Positions 27,095 to 37,589 of a DNA stretch of 64,000 nucleotides are shown in pieces (the first letter of the stretch is position 1; every line of letters starts with the position of its first letter). The DNA is from Bacteroidota bacterium (GTDB taxonomy: Bacteria > Bacteroidota > Bacteroidia > NS11-12g > UBA955). Made by a program: the position numbers and the translations under genes. The notes below the pieces were generated by a model. It worked only from the letters and a program-made list of their open reading frames with translations. It ran no database searches and was not told the origin of the DNA. The stretch spans positions 549,321-613,320 of the forward strand of contig JAUXOK010000028.1 of NCBI GenBank assembly GCA_030682255.1, written 5' to 3'.

Positions 27095-27463
27095 TTATAA
27101 AACTTCTGGTGCTAATGATACTATTTTCATAAATTGTTTTTCACGCAATTCTCTTGCTACTGGTCCGAATATACGTGTTCCTCTTGGTTCGTCTGAATTA
27201 TTAAGTAAAACACAAGAATTTTCGTCAAATCTGATATACGAACCATCTGGACGTTTAACTTCTTTTTTAACGCGAACAACAACTGCCTTTGATACAGTTC
27301 CAGCTTTAACACCACCTGATGGTAATGCTGATTTGATAGCAACAACAATTTTGTCGCCTACAGATGCATAACGTCTTTTGGTACCACCTAAAACTCTGAT
27401 GCATAAAACTTCTTTTGCACCACTATTATCAGCTACTTTTAATCTACTTTCTGTTTGTATCAT
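27095..27463 (-). CDS. rplN: Large ribosomal subunit protein uL14
   Basis: The 122-residue protein begins [19 protein letters not shown] and ends [12 protein letters not shown], with the FGPVARELR motif. uL14 forms an intersubunit bridge. Its ATG touches the stop of rpsQ (27463). Confidence 0.98.
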   Translation of the reverse strand: MIQTESRLKVADNSGAKEVLCIRVLGGTKRRYASVGDKIVVAIKSALPSGGVKAGTVSKAVVVRVKKEVKRPDGSYIRFDENSCVLLNNSDEPRGTRIFGPVARELREKQFMKIVSLAPEVL

Positions 27464-27723
27464 TATTTTGCCTTTTCAATTATTTCTACTAATCTCCAAC
27501 GTTTTAATTTGCTGAGAGGTCTTGTCTCCATGATTTTAACTATGTCGTTTAAATTACACTCATTTTTTTCATCATGAGCATAAAACTTTTTAGTTTTCTT
27601 AAAGTATTTACCATACTTCGGGTGTTTTACTTTAGTTTCTAAAGCAACAACAATAGATTTATTCATGCCATTACTTGACACTTTTCCTATTACCTCTTTT
27701 CTTGAATTTCTGTTGTTTTCCAT
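27463..27723 (-). CDS. rpsQ: Small ribosomal subunit protein uS17
   Basis: The 86-residue OB-fold protein has [27 protein letters not shown] and [16 protein letters not shown]. It binds early to the 5' domain of 16S rRNA. It overlaps rplN by one base (TAATG). Confidence 0.97.
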   Translation of the reverse strand: MENNRNSRKEVIGKVSSNGMNKSIVVALETKVKHPKYGKYFKKTKKFYAHDEKNECNLNDIVKIMETRPLSKLKRWRLVEIIEKAK

Positions 27724-27726
27724 TTT

Positions 27727-27948
27727 TTATTCCCCTTTTTCAGTGGCCTTTAATTCATTATCAATTCTTCTTGTATTAAGTTCTGTTAACAATCTTGCGA
27801 TGTCTTTTCTTAATTCTTTTAATTTATGCGGTTGTTCAATTCTTGCAACGGCATTGTTAAACTTTGTTTTAGTAAGTTTAACTTTTTCTTCTTTATACCT
27901 AACAACTAACTCTTTAGTTGGAAGATCTTTATAATCCCTGTTTTTCAT
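27727..27948 (-). CDS. rpmC: Large ribosomal subunit protein uL29
   Basis: This 73-residue helical hairpin starts [23 protein letters not shown] and contains KELRKDIARLLTELNTR. uL29 lies beside uL23 at the tunnel exit. It overlaps the rplP stop by one base. Confidence 0.95.
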   Translation of the reverse strand: MKNRDYKDLPTKELVVRYKEEKVKLTKTKFNNAVARIEQPHKLKELRKDIARLLTELNTRRIDNELKATEKGE

Positions 27949-28370
27949 TATTCTTCTGTATAATCGGGTTTAACAATAAATTTAGTTGATACTGGTAATT
28001 TTTGCGCAGCTAAGTACATTCCTCTTTCAGCAACCGCTTGTGGCACACCAGTTACTTCAAACATAATAGTACCAGGTTTAACAATGGCAACCCAATATTC
28101 TGGAGCACCTTTACCTTTACCCATACGTACTTCTGCTGGTTTTTTGGTGATTGGTTTGTCAGGGAATATTCTAATCCATACCTGACCTTCTCTTTTCATA
28201 TATCTTGTCAAAGCAACCCTTGCAGATTCGATTTGTCTAGCTGTGATCCAAGATTGTTCCATACTTTTCAAACCGAAAGTTCCGAAACTTAATCTATGAC
28301 CTCTAGTTGCTAATCCTTTGATTTTGCCTTTATGTTGCTTTCTAAATTTGGTTCTTTTTGGACTTAACAT
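27948..28370 (-). CDS. rplP: Large ribosomal subunit protein uL16
   Basis: The 140-residue protein begins [19 protein letters not shown] and has [24 protein letters not shown], the uL16 signature near the peptidyl-transferase centre. Confidence 0.98.
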   Translation of the reverse strand: MLSPKRTKFRKQHKGKIKGLATRGHRLSFGTFGLKSMEQSWITARQIESARVALTRYMKREGQVWIRIFPDKPITKKPAEVRMGKGKGAPEYWVAIVKPGTIMFEVTGVPQAVAERGMYLAAQKLPVSTKFIVKPDYTEE

Positions 28371-28407
28371 GTCTTAATTTTCCTTATTAATGTTGATTTA
28401 TAATTTA

Positions 28408-29172
28408 TTAATCTCTTCTTCTTCTATCTCTTCCTGCATTATTACCACCCTGGTTACCACCTCTTCCGCCTCTTCTTGGGTCGTTGTATTGTCTTTCTTC
28501 TCTTTTTGGACCTCTATCTGAGCCTATATTTAATGATAAATCTCTTTTACCATAAATTTCGCCTCTACAAATCCAAACTTTAACACCTATTTTACCATAT
28601 ACAGTTAATGCCTCACCTAATGCGTAATCAATATCAGATCTTAAAGTATGCAGAGGAGTTCTACCTTCTTTAAACTTTTCAGATCTAGCTATCTCAGCAC
28701 CATTTAATCTTCCAGAAACGCTAATTTTAATACCATCTGCACCAATTCTCATTGTATTTTGAATAGCTTGTTTTACAGCTCTCTTGTAACTAACTCTTCC
28801 CTCAATTTGTTGGCAAATAGTTTCAGCAACTAATCTAGCATCTAACTCAGGTCTTTTAATCTCGTAGATATTAATTTGAACATCTTTTTTAGTGATTTTC
28901 TTTAATTCCTCTTTGATTTTATCAACCTCAGCACCACCTTTACCAATTACGATACCTGGTTTTGCTGTGTGAATAGTAATGATAATACGTTTAATAGTAC
29001 GTTCGATAACAATTTTAGAAATGCCACCTCTAGGTATTCTTACTCTTAAATATTTGCGTATTTTTTCATCCTCTGCTATTTTGTCAGCAAAGTTTTTTCC
29101 ACCATACCAGTTGCTTTCCCAACCTCTGATGATACCTAATCTAAGCGCTATTGGATTTATTTTTTGTCCCAT
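28408..29172 (-). CDS. rpsC: Small ribosomal subunit protein uS3
   Basis: The 254-residue protein has an N-terminal KH domain ([16 protein letters not shown]) and the C-terminal domain [19 protein letters not shown] tail of about 30 residues rich in Arg, Gly and Asn ([20 protein letters not shown]) extends past the usual length. uS3 forms part of the mRNA entry helicase. Confidence 0.98.
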   Translation of the reverse strand: MGQKINPIALRLGIIRGWESNWYGGKNFADKIAEDEKIRKYLRVRIPRGGISKIVIERTIKRIIITIHTAKPGIVIGKGGAEVDKIKEELKKITKKDVQINIYEIKRPELDARLVAETICQQIEGRVSYKRAVKQAIQNTMRIGADGIKISVSGRLNGAEIARSEKFKEGRTPLHTLRSDIDYALGEALTVYGKIGVKVWICRGEIYGKRDLSLNIGSDRGPKREERQYNDPRRGGRGGNQGGNNAGRDRRRRD

Positions 29173-29175
29173 TCG

Positions 29176-29550
29176 TTATGCTTCTGCTATTGTTTGTTCT
29201 TGGTTATTAATACTTTCTACTTTAATGGTTATGTGACTGAATCTTTTTCTGATTCTGTATGCACGACCTTGAGGAGCAGTTCTCATTCTTTTTGCAACGA
29301 CAGCACCATCAACAAATACAGAAGAAACTTTCACATCATTTTCGTCAGCTTTTTTACCTTCATTTTTTTGTTCCCAGTTACTAATAGCAGATTTAAGTAG
29401 TTTTTCTACATAAATTGCATAGTATCTTCTTTGACTATGTTGTAAAATAGTTAATGCTTTATCTATTTTTTGTCCTCTGATTTGGTCTACAACCAATCTC
29501 ATCTTTCTTGGAGAAAGTGGACAATTATTTAATTTTGCTACTGCTTCCAT
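29176..29550 (-). CDS. rplV: Large ribosomal subunit protein uL22
   Basis: I start it at ATG 29550 (MEAVAKLNNCPLSPRKMRLV), 1 bp after the rpsS stop. A longer frame reaches back into rpsS but its extra 48 codons are a shadow of that gene. The 124-residue product has GRAYRIRKRFSHITI near its end. uL22 lines the exit tunnel. Confidence 0.96.
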   Translation of the reverse strand: MEAVAKLNNCPLSPRKMRLVVDQIRGQKIDKALTILQHSQRRYYAIYVEKLLKSAISNWEQKNEGKKADENDVKVSSVFVDGAVVAKRMRTAPQGRAYRIRKRFSHITIKVESINNQEQTIAEA

Positions 29551-29551
29551 A

Positions 29552-29812
29552 CTATTTTTTTGAATGTCCTTTAAATGTTCTTGTTGGTGCGAATTCTCCA
29601 AGTTTGTGTCCAACCATATTCTCTGTGCAATAAACTGGTAAAAATTTATTACCATTGTGAACAGCGAATGTATGTCCAACAAAATCAGGTGCAATCATGG
29701 ATTTTCTACTCCACGTTTTGATAACTGACTTTTTCTTTGTTTCATTCATTTTAGAAACTTTTTCTTCAAGTTTCCAATCAATAAAGGGTCCTTTTTTAAG
29801 TGATCTTGCCAT
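29552..29812 (-). CDS. rpsS: Small ribosomal subunit protein uS19
   Basis: The 86-residue protein begins [19 protein letters not shown] and ends [15 protein letters not shown]. uS19 works with uS13 in the head of the small subunit. Confidence 0.97.
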   Translation of the reverse strand: MARSLKKGPFIDWKLEEKVSKMNETKKKSVIKTWSRKSMIAPDFVGHTFAVHNGNKFLPVYCTENMVGHKLGEFAPTRTFKGHSKK

Positions 29813-30648
29813 TATTTATTTCTTATTCCTTTTCTACGTACTAATATATGTTTGCTTGAACTTTTCTTGGTATCTCTAGTTTTTTGTCCTTGAGAATAAA
29901 TTCCAGTTCTTGATCTTGGTTGTCCACCTTTAGAACGACCTTCTCCTCCACCCATTGGATGATCCACTGGATTCATCGCTGCTGGTCTTGTTCTAGGTCT
30001 TCTACCTAACCATCTGCTTCTACCTGCTTTACCTTTGTTTTCTAAACTATGGTCAGGATTCGAAACCGAACCAATCGTTGCATAACAAGTAGCTAAAATC
30101 ATTCTAGTTTCACCACTTGGTAATTTTACAACAACGTATTTACCATCCTTAGAGGTTAACTGAGCGTATGCACCAGCACTTCTACATATTCTTCCTCCTT
30201 GTCCAGGCGCTAATTCAATATTATGAATAATAGAACCAAGTGGTATATCAGAGAGAGGTAAAGAATTACCTAATTCTGGTAAAATTCCTGAACCTGAATT
30301 AATTGATTGACCAACCTTTAATCCATGAGGACAAAGAATGTATCTTTTTTCATTATCAGTGTATTCAACTAAGGCAATAAATGCAGAACGATTTGGATCG
30401 TATTCTACAGTTTTAACTTCAGCTTTTACATTGTGTTTATCTCTTTTGAAATCAATTATACGGTATTTTCTTTTATGCCCACCACCAATGTAGCGCATGG
30501 TCATTTTACCTTGATTGTTTCTACCACCAGATTTCTTAATAGATTCTGTTAAGCTTTTTTCAGGTTCAGACGCTGTTATTTCTGCAAAAGTGTTTGCAAT
30601 TCTGAAACGTGTTCCTGGGGTAATCGGTCTAAGTCTTTTTACTGCCAT
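29812..30648 (-). CDS. rplB: Large ribosomal subunit protein uL2
   Basis: The 278-residue protein has RITTP-like start [16 protein letters not shown], the RNA-binding core [16 protein letters not shown] and the peptidyl-transferase loop [17 protein letters not shown], which contains the conserved histidine. It overlaps rpsS by one base. Confidence 0.98.
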   Translation of the reverse strand: MAVKRLRPITPGTRFRIANTFAEITASEPEKSLTESIKKSGGRNNQGKMTMRYIGGGHKRKYRIIDFKRDKHNVKAEVKTVEYDPNRSAFIALVEYTDNEKRYILCPHGLKVGQSINSGSGILPELGNSLPLSDIPLGSIIHNIELAPGQGGRICRSAGAYAQLTSKDGKYVVVKLPSGETRMILATCYATIGSVSNPDHSLENKGKAGRSRWLGRRPRTRPAAMNPVDHPMGGGEGRSKGGQPRSRTGIYSQGQKTRDTKKSSSKHILVRRKGIRNK

Positions 30649-30653
30649 TTTCT

Positions 30654-30941
30654 TTAAATATTTTCGTAAAAGTCAATTGCTTGTCCTTCTTTCAATTTAC
30701 AAATCGCCTTTTTATATATGTTTGTTCTGCCAGTAACTTGTCCAGTTCTTCTGTTTTTCTTTCTTTTAGGACTAGTTACCATTGTACTTATAGAAATTAC
30801 TTCTACACCATATACTTTTTCAATCTCTGCTTTAATTTCATCTTTTGTAGATGAGCGAAGACATACGAAACCATATTGATTTCTTTTCTCCGTCAACATC
30901 GACATTTTTTCGGTTATCAGAGGTTTTAATAATACTGACAT
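30654..30941 (-). CDS. rplW: Large ribosomal subunit protein uL23
   Basis: The 95-residue protein starts [20 protein letters not shown] and has VEKVYGV-type and [18 protein letters not shown] segments. uL23 is the docking site for signal recognition particle and trigger factor at the tunnel exit. Confidence 0.95.
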   Translation of the reverse strand: MSVLLKPLITEKMSMLTEKRNQYGFVCLRSSTKDEIKAEIEKVYGVEVISISTMVTSPKRKKNRRTGQVTGRTNIYKKAICKLKEGQAIDFYENI

Positions 30942-30946
30942 TTCTT

Positions 30947-31573
30947 TTAATTAATTGATTGTTTTAATACTTCGATTGAATCGTTTAACAATACTAGGGT
31001 TTTAGCCTTCAAAATTTGATATGTATTGATATCGGATGCTCTCATTGTTTCTGCTTTTAAAATATTTCTGCTACTCAAATGTAAATTTGAATTTAGATCC
31101 GGTGTAACAAATAATACTCTTTGGTTATTTAATTTCAAATTAGACAATACTTCATTGAATGATTTGGTACTAGGTTTATCAAAATTCACTGAATCTAAAA
31201 CTAAAATATTATTATTAGTAGCTTTGTAAGACAATGCAGATAATTTAGCTAATCTTTTCAATTTTTTATTCAATTTAAAACTATAGTCTCTTGGTTGTGG
31301 ACCATGAATTCTTCCTCCACCAACAAAAACACCTGATTTAATACTACCAGCTCTTGCCCCTCCAGTACCTTTTTGTTTTTTTATCTTTCTTGTACTGTAG
31401 TTAACTTCAGCTTTAACCTTAGACTTGTGAGTTCCTTGTCTTTGATTTGCTAAATATTGTTTAACATCAAGATACATTGCATGATCATTGGGTGTTATTC
31501 CAAATATTTCTGAAGGCAGCTGCACTGTTTTACCAGTTTCAGTTCCACTTATTGTAAATACTTTAACTTCCAT
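30947..31573 (-). CDS. rplD: Large ribosomal subunit protein uL4
   Basis: The 208-residue protein has the tunnel loop QRQGTHKSKVKAEVNYSTRK and KQKGTGGARAGSIKSGVFVGG. In other bacteria uL4 also represses the S10 operon; no leader attenuator was identified here. Confidence 0.97.
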   Translation of the reverse strand: MEVKVFTISGTETGKTVQLPSEIFGITPNDHAMYLDVKQYLANQRQGTHKSKVKAEVNYSTRKIKKQKGTGGARAGSIKSGVFVGGGRIHGPQPRDYSFKLNKKLKRLAKLSALSYKATNNNILVLDSVNFDKPSTKSFNEVLSNLKLNNQRVLFVTPDLNSNLHLSSRNILKAETMRASDINTYQILKAKTLVLLNDSIEVLKQSIN

Positions 31574-31577
31574 TTTC

Positions 31578-32195
31578 TTATTTTTCTATAACTACTGTTG
31601 AACCATTATGACCTGTAATTGCACCTTTAATTACTAACAAATTTTGTTCAGGCATTACCTTTAAAATTTGAGAATTGATGTTTTTTACTCTTTTTCCACC
31701 CATTCTGCCTGCCATTCTCAATCCTTTGAAAACTTTTGATGGATAAGAAGACGAACCCACAGAACCTGGAGCACGTTGTCTATCATGCTGACCATGTGTT
31801 GCAGGACCAACTCCATTAAAGTTGTGTCTTTTAACTACGCCTTGGAATCCTTTTCCTTTTGAAGTTCCAATAATATCCACGAAATCTCCATCAGAAAATA
31901 TATTTACATCAACAATTTGACCAATCTCGGATTCAACATTATCAACTCTAAACTCATGAGAGTATCTCATCGGTTTACTGTTTGCTTTGTTGAAATGACC
32001 AATCTTTGCCGCATTTGAATGTTTCTCTTTTGTTTCAAAAGCTGAAATTTGCAATGCATTATATCCGTCATTCTCTGTTGTTTTAACTTGAGAAATAACA
32101 TTAGGTTCAGCTTGCACTAATGTACATGCAACTTTAAACCCATTAGCATCAATGATGCTAGTCATACCTATTTTTTTTCCAATTAATCCTACCAT
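31578..32195 (-). CDS. rplC: Large ribosomal subunit protein uL3
   Basis: The 205-residue protein begins MVGLIGKKIGMTSIID and has the loop GVGPATHGQHDRQRAPGSVG that reaches toward the peptidyl-transferase centre. The conserved glutamine in HGQHDRQRAPGS is a methylation site in some bacteria. Confidence 0.98.
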   Translation of the reverse strand: MVGLIGKKIGMTSIIDANGFKVACTLVQAEPNVISQVKTTENDGYNALQISAFETKEKHSNAAKIGHFNKANSKPMRYSHEFRVDNVESEIGQIVDVNIFSDGDFVDIIGTSKGKGFQGVVKRHNFNGVGPATHGQHDRQRAPGSVGSSSYPSKVFKGLRMAGRMGGKRVKNINSQILKVMPEQNLLVIKGAITGHNGSTVVIEK

Positions 32196-32200
32196 ATCTT

Positions 32201-32509
32201 TTAAACTTTAATTTCTACATCAACTCCACTTGGAAGTTCTAATTTCATAAGAGCTTCAACAGTTTTAGCTGTAGAGCTATGGATATCTAACAAGCGTTTG
32301 TAAGAACACAATTGAAATTGTTCTCTAGCTTTCTTGTTTACGTGTGGCGATCTTAAAACTGTAAAAATCTTTTTGTTGGTAGGCAATGGAATTGGTCCAC
32401 TAACTACTGCACCTGTTGCTTTAACAGATTTTACAATTTTCTCAGCTGATTTATCAATCAGATTGTGATCGTGAGAACGCAGTTTAATTCTTATTTTTTG
32501 TGTTACCAT
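32201..32509 (-). CDS. rpsJ: Small ribosomal subunit protein uS10
   Basis: The 102-residue protein has [20 protein letters not shown] and [21 protein letters not shown]. uS10 also acts in transcription antitermination with NusB. It starts the S10 block, 4 bp after fusA, with no large gap, so str and S10 form one transcript here. Confidence 0.98.
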   Translation of the reverse strand: MVTQKIRIKLRSHDHNLIDKSAEKIVKSVKATGAVVSGPIPLPTNKKIFTVLRSPHVNKKAREQFQLCSYKRLLDIHSSTAKTVEALMKLELPSGVDVEIKV

Positions 32510-32513
32510 TTGA

Positions 32514-34625
32514 TTATGCGTTGGCTTTATGACCTTTTAACTTTTTAATTACTTCTTCTGCTAATGAACGTGGAACTTCTTCATAATGATCAAATTCCAT
32601 GGTTGAAGATGCTCTTCCGGATGTAATGGTACGTAAACTTGTTACATATCCAAACATTTCAGATAGTGGCACTTTTGCTTTTATAACTTGTGAACCGGCT
32701 CTTTCATCAACACCTTCTAACATTCCTCTTCTTCTATTCAAATCTCCTTGAACATCTCCCATGTAATCTGCAGGTGTTAATACCTCTAATTTCATGATAG
32801 GCTCTAACAAAATTGGTTGAGCTTTTGGGGCAGCTTCTCTGAAAGCGGATTTAGCACAAATCTCGAAAGACAATGAATCTGAATCGACTGCGTGGAAAGA
32901 ACCATCAAACAATCTAACTTTCATTTTTGTGATTGGATAGCCTGCCAAAGTACCGGTTTTCATTGCCTCAGCAAATCCTTTTTGAACTGAGGGAATATAT
33001 TCTCTTGGAATAGATCCACCAACAACCTCATTAACGAACTGCAAACCCTCTAGTTTGAAATCTTCATCTGCCGGTCCAATTTCAAATTGAATATCAGCAA
33101 ATTTACCTCTACCACCTGTTTGTTTTTTGAAAGTCTCTCTATGGGTAGTTGAACCTTTAATAGCTTCTTTGTATGCTACCTGTGGTGCACCTTGGTTAAC
33201 TTCAACTTTAAATTCTCTTCTTAATCTATCAACAATAATTTCTAAATGTAATTCACCCATTCCTGAAATAACTGTTTGACCAGTTTCTTCATCAGTTTTA
33301 ACTCTGAATGTTGGATCTTCTTCAGCTAATTTACCTAAACCTACACCTAATTTATCAACATCTGCTTGAGTTTTAGGCTCAATTGCTAATCCAATAACTG
33401 GTTCAGGGAAATCCATAGACTCTAATACGATTGGATGTTTTTCATCACACAACGTATCACCAGTTTTAATATCTTTAAATCCAACAGCAGCTCCAATATC
33501 ACCAGCTCCTAAGAACTCAATTGGATTTTGTTTGTTAGCATGCATTTGGAATATTCTAGAAATTCTTTCTTTGTTTCCGCTTCTTGTGTTTAAAACATAA
33601 GAACCCGCATCCAATTTGCCAGAGTATGCTCTCATGAAAGCTAATCTACCAACAAATGGGTCAGTAGCAATTTTAAATGCTAATGCTGCAAATGGTTCAT
33701 TATAATCAGGTTTACGAGAAACTTCTTCATCGTTATCAGGATTAGTTCCAGTTACGCTTGCTCTATCCATAGGACTTGGCATTAATTCCATAACTAAATC
33801 TAACATGGTTTGAACGCCTTTGTTTTTAAATGATGAACCACATACCATTGGTACGATTTTCATATCTAAACAAGCTGCTCTTAATGCATCTAATATCTCT
33901 CTTTCAGTAATTGATGATGAATCTTCGAAGAATTTCTCCATTAATCTTTCATCATATTCAGAAACTGCTTCTAATAATTTTTCTCTCCATTCGGTAGCTT
34001 CTTCAACCATGTCTTCAGGTATATCAATAACTTCATAAGTCATTCCTTTGTCATGTTCGTTCCAAACCATTCCACGGAAATTAATCAAATCAACAACACC
34101 TTTAAAGTTATCTTCGGCACCTATAGGCAATTGAAGGGGTACTGCGTTGCTTCCTAACATATCTCTAACTTGTTTTACAACATTTAAGAAATCTGCACCA
34201 GAACGATCCATTTTATTTACGAATCCTATTCTTGCAACATTATAATTGTTTGCTAATCTCCAGTTAGTTTCAGACTGTGGTTCAACACCATCAACTGCAC
34301 TAAATAAAAAAACTAAACCATCTAATACACGTAATGAACGATTTACTTCAACTGTAAAATCTACGTGACCAGGTGTATCAATAATGTTAATGTGATATTT
34401 GTTATTTCTGTAATTCCATTGAACAGTTGTAGCTGCAGATGTGATTGTTATTCCACGTTCCGCCTCTTGAACCATCCAATCCATTGTTGAAGCACCATCG
34501 TGTACTTCACCAATTTTATGGTTCACACCAGCGTAATAAAGAATACGCTCGGTTGTGGTGGTTTTTCCTGCATCAATGTGAGCAGCAATACCTATATTTC
34601 TTGTATATTTTAAATCGCGTGACAT
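32514..34625 (-). CDS. fusA: Elongation factor G
   Basis: The 703-residue GTPase has the P-loop [16 protein letters not shown], the G3 motif DTPGHVDF and the G4 motif NKMDRSG, followed by EF-G domains II to V ([18 protein letters not shown] and [23 protein letters not shown]). It drives translocation. It has the clearest Shine-Dalgarno in the operon (see the RBS entry). Confidence 0.98.
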   Translation of the reverse strand: MSRDLKYTRNIGIAAHIDAGKTTTTERILYYAGVNHKIGEVHDGASTMDWMVQEAERGITITSAATTVQWNYRNNKYHINIIDTPGHVDFTVEVNRSLRVLDGLVFLFSAVDGVEPQSETNWRLANNYNVARIGFVNKMDRSGADFLNVVKQVRDMLGSNAVPLQLPIGAEDNFKGVVDLINFRGMVWNEHDKGMTYEVIDIPEDMVEEATEWREKLLEAVSEYDERLMEKFFEDSSSITEREILDALRAACLDMKIVPMVCGSSFKNKGVQTMLDLVMELMPSPMDRASVTGTNPDNDEEVSRKPDYNEPFAALAFKIATDPFVGRLAFMRAYSGKLDAGSYVLNTRSGNKERISRIFQMHANKQNPIEFLGAGDIGAAVGFKDIKTGDTLCDEKHPIVLESMDFPEPVIGLAIEPKTQADVDKLGVGLGKLAEEDPTFRVKTDEETGQTVISGMGELHLEIIVDRLRREFKVEVNQGAPQVAYKEAIKGSTTHRETFKKQTGGRGKFADIQFEIGPADEDFKLEGLQFVNEVVGGSIPREYIPSVQKGFAEAMKTGTLAGYPITKMKVRLFDGSFHAVDSDSLSFEICAKSAFREAAPKAQPILLEPIMKLEVLTPADYMGDVQGDLNRRRGMLEGVDERAGSQVIKAKVPLSEMFGYVTSLRTITSGRASSTMEFDHYEEVPRSLAEEVIKKLKGHKANA

Positions 34626-34632
34626 TTATAAT

Positions 34633-34637
34633 CTCCT
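34633..34637 (-). promoter_or_regulatory. Shine-Dalgarno-like AGGAG of fusA
   Basis: The minus strand reads AGGAG with seven bases (ATTATAA) to the fusA ATG, and the motif overlaps the rpsG stop TAG. Most genes around it lack such a motif, as is usual in Bacteroidota, so this one stands out and supports the ATG at 34625. Confidence 0.65.
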
Positions 34638-35109
34638 AGTTAGCTTTGAAATGTGCAAAAGCTTTATTTGCTTCTGCCATCTTATGAGTATCATCTTTTT
34701 TCTTGACTGTAGCACCTTCACCTTTAGCTGCTGCAATAATTTCAGCTGCTAATTTTTCATGCATTGACTTTTCATTTCTTCTTCTAGCATATTGGATTAA
34801 CCATTTGATACCCATTGCAGCTCTTCTTTCAGGGGCAATTTCCATTGGAATTTGAAATGTTGCTCCACCTACTCTTCTTGCTTTAACTTCGACCATTGGC
34901 ATAACATTATTGAGTGCTTTTTTCCAAACATCAATTCCTGTTTCTTCCGTTGCTTTCTTTTCAACTAAGTCAATAGCATTGTAAAAAATTCCAAATGCTA
35001 CACTTTTTTTACCATCAAACATCATGTTGTTAACGAATCTAGTAACCATTGGATCGTTAAACTTTGGATCAGGTAATAATACTCGTTTCTTTGCTTTTGC
35101 TTTTCTCAT
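34636..35109 (-). CDS. rpsG: Small ribosomal subunit protein uS7
   Basis: The 157-residue protein starts MRKAKAKKRVLLPDPKFNDPMV and has RRVGGATFQIPMEIAPERR, the typical uS7 signature. uS7 organises the 3' major domain of 16S rRNA and represses the str operon in some bacteria. Confidence 0.98.
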   Translation of the reverse strand: MRKAKAKKRVLLPDPKFNDPMVTRFVNNMMFDGKKSVAFGIFYNAIDLVEKKATEETGIDVWKKALNNVMPMVEVKARRVGGATFQIPMEIAPERRAAMGIKWLIQYARRRNEKSMHEKLAAEIIAAAKGEGATVKKKDDTHKMAEANKAFAHFKAN

Positions 35110-35121
35110 TGATTCTTATCC

Positions 35122-35538
35122 TTATTTCTTTTTACCTTTAGCCGGTGCAGCAGGTGCTCCACCTTTAACTTTAGGTTTTTTAGTGCCGTATTTGCTTCTT
35201 CTTTGGTTTCTACCTTCTACTCCTGAAGTATCCAACGCTCCACGAACAATGTGATAACGAACTCCCGGTAAATCTTTAACCCTTCCTCCTCTAACTAAAA
35301 CAATAGAGTGCTCTTGCAAATTATGTCCCTCTCCAGGAATATATGCATTAATTTCTTTTTGGTTGGTTAATCTAACACGGGCCACTTTACGCATGGCGGA
35401 ATTTGGTTTTTTAGGGGTAGTCGTATAAACACGGGTGCAAACACCGCGTCTTTGAGGACAAGAATCAAGAGCTGGAGATTTGCTCTTAAACTTTAAGGTT
35501 TGTCGCCCCTTTCTTACCAGTTGTTGTATGGTTGGCAT
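35122..35538 (-). CDS. rpsL: Small ribosomal subunit protein uS12
   Basis: The 138-residue protein has [20 protein letters not shown], which includes the accuracy-related PNSA loop, and [11 protein letters not shown] short Ala/Pro/Lys-rich tail ([13 protein letters not shown]) lengthens the C-terminus. It is first in the super-operon, downstream of the promoter described next. Confidence 0.98.
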   Translation of the reverse strand: MPTIQQLVRKGRQTLKFKSKSPALDSCPQRRGVCTRVYTTTPKKPNSAMRKVARVRLTNQKEINAYIPGEGHNLQEHSIVLVRGGRVKDLPGVRYHIVRGALDTSGVEGRNQRRSKYGTKKPKVKGGAPAAPAKGKKK

Positions 35539-35576
35539 AATCTTATTAAATATTTTCTTTTTTGTAAAAAGGACTG

Positions 35577-35607
35577 CAAAAGTAGGACTTTTTTTTATTT
35601 CTGCAAA
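35577..35607 (-). promoter_or_regulatory. Promoter of the str-S10-spc-alpha super-operon
   Basis: On the minus strand TTTG (35604-35607), a 19-nt spacer and TACTTTTG (35577-35584) match the Bacteroidota housekeeping promoter exactly. Transcription should begin near 35571, giving a leader of about 33 nt before the rpsL ATG at 35538. Confidence 0.85.
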
Positions 35608-35679
35608 AATATTCTGCTTTTTTTTTCACTTTTTTAATAATACCATAATTGTTTCGCATTTTTGCACCTCAAAACCATT

Positions 35680-37575
35680 ATGAATTTAACCCCATTTTCA
35701 GGATTGAACACTTGGATTAAACGTTGTTTATTAGGATTAAGCATACTTACTTTATGTCGAATTCTATTTATCATTATACAATTTAACTATTTCAAAAACA
35801 ATGATTTAACTCAAATTCCACAAGTTCTATTTTATGGTATGTTTTTCGACTTACAAGCCTTTACTTATTGTTTAATCCCTTTTCATTTAATCAGTTTGTT
35901 TCCCTACAAAATTAAATCAAATAAATTTACCAAAATTTTTATAAAATTTAGTTTTGTGCTAGGGATTTCTTTCATTTTAATCTTAAATCTCATTGACTTT
36001 GAATTTTTCAAAATAAAAAACAGAAGAAGTGGCATTGAATTGTTTCACCTTATAAACGACCCTTCTAACCCAATTTCATCATACTTAATATCCTATTGGT
36101 ATTTAGTGATTTTGTTATTTGGATTTATTTGGGCTTTAATCAAATTTTACCCAATTAAAATTAATAATACACATCAATTCAATAATACTAAAACTCTGTT
36201 AATTAATTCTTTTGTTTTTATCATCATGTCTGGTTTGCTGTTTTTAGCCGCTAGAGGCGGATTACAAACTAAACCCTTGAGAAGTTTTGATGCAGCGAGA
36301 TTTGTCCATCCATCATGGACCCATGCCACTATTAATTCATTCACACAGCTTATAACCTCCTATAATGCTCCTACCCCACAAAAAATTACATTGTTTAATA
36401 ATCAAGAGGTATTAAATCATATAAAACCATATAAAAATAATAGCCAATCCATACAACTTAACATCAAGCCGAATATTGTATTAATTATTTTGGAAAGCAT
36501 TGGAAGAGATTATTGTGGTTTTTTGAACGACAAACCAAGATTCACCCCATTTTTAGATTCTCTATCAAAAAAATCCTTGGTTTTTGAACATGCATATAGT
36601 AGTGGCTATTCTTCTATTGAGAGTATTCCTGCCATTTTTGCGTCTATTCCATCGCTTTTGGAAGTACCTTATATTAACAGTAATTTTCAGAGTAATCATG
36701 TTAAAGGAGTTCATCATTATTTGAGTAAAGCTGGTTTTGATTGCTCTTTTTATTACGGTGCGGAAAATGGTTCGATGGGATTTCAAAATTTTTTAAAAAG
36801 TTCTGGTAAAATTTCATATTTGGGCAAAAACGAATACCCCAATAAACAAGATTTTGACGGCAGTTGGGGCATATGGGATGAAGAATATCTCAATTATTTC
36901 TCAGAAGAACTGAACAAAAAACAATTACCATTTTTTAGTACTGTTTTTACACTTACATCTCACGACCCTTATAAAATCCCTAAAAAATATAAATCAATAT
37001 TTAAAGGCGGGGAGCTTCCGATTCACAAAGCTGTTGAGTATACAGATTATGCTTTAAAACAGTTTTTTGAAAAAGCAAAATATACAGAATGGTTCGATAA
37101 TACAGTTTTTATTATTACTGCTGATCATACATCTTACAGTAAAGATGAATACTTTTATTCACCAATGGGGAAATTTGAAATTCCACTTTTGATTTATTCG
37201 CCTAAGTTTATTGAACCAAAAGTTAACAAAGAAAAAACTGTATCCCACTTAGATATTTTTTCAAGTATTATTGACTTGGCTCAGATTAATGATTCTTTCT
37301 GCGCCATAGGTAAAAGCATTTTTGAATCCGAAAATAGTTCTGCTATCAATCATGAAATGGATTATTTTCAAATCATTCAATATCCATATTGTTTGCAGAT
37401 TTTTCCTAACAATCAAACTAACTTTTTTATGCAAACCAAAAGCATGAAGAACAATATGGCGAAAGTTGAAATGAATGAAGATGAAATAGTTTTAAAAGAA
37501 AAACTTAGAATAGAATTGTTATCAAAACAACAATTTTTCATCAATCAAATCTTGAAAAATCACTATTATTATTGA
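35680..37575 (+). CDS. LTA-synthase-like membrane sulfatase-fold phosphotransferase
   Basis: I start it at ATG 35680; an in-frame TTG at 35662 would add six residues and lies inside a promoter-like CATTTTTGC. About five N-terminal membrane helices (from MNLTPFSGLNTWIKRCLLGL) precede an extracytoplasmic alkaline-phosphatase/sulfatase-type domain. The domain begins NIVLIILESIGRDYCGF, has the nucleophile loop SSGYSSIESIPAIFASIPS and the metal motif IITADHTSYS. The architecture is that of LTA synthase/phosphoglycerol transferases, which move phospholipid head groups onto glycopolymers or glycans. Gram-negative Bacteroidota lack LTA, so a head-group transfer to another surface glycan is likely. 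The nucleophile position is serine rather than the threonine of LtaS. Confidence 0.87.
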   Translation: MNLTPFSGLNTWIKRCLLGLSILTLCRILFIIIQFNYFKNNDLTQIPQVLFYGMFFDLQAFTYCLIPFHLISLFPYKIKSNKFTKIFIKFSFVLGISFILILNLIDFEFFKIKNRRSGIELFHLINDPSNPISSYLISYWYLVILLFGFIWALIKFYPIKINNTHQFNNTKTLLINSFVFIIMSGLLFLAARGGLQTKPLRSFDAARFVHPSWTHATINSFTQLITSYNAPTPQKITLFNNQEVLNHIKPYKNNSQSIQLNIKPNIVLIILESIGRDYCGFLNDKPRFTPFLDSLSKKSLVFEHAYSSGYSSIESIPAIFASIPSLLEVPYINSNFQSNHVKGVHHYLSKAGFDCSFYYGAENGSMGFQNFLKSSGKISYLGKNEYPNKQDFDGSWGIWDEEYLNYFSEELNKKQLPFFSTVFTLTSHDPYKIPKKYKSIFKGGELPIHKAVEYTDYALKQFFEKAKYTEWFDNTVFIITADHTSYSKDEYFYSPMGKFEIPLLIYSPKFIEPKVNKEKTVSHLDIFSSIIDLAQINDSFCAIGKSIFESENSSAINHEMDYFQIIQYPYCLQIFPNNQTNFFMQTKSMKNNMAKVEMNEDEIVLKEKLRIELLSKQQFFINQILKNHYYY

Positions 37576-37589
37576 AGTGTAAATTAAAG

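Noticed and set aside
29551..29694. N-terminal extension of rplV
   Set aside because: The extra codons lie in rpsS in another frame; ATG 29550 gives the normal uL22 start.
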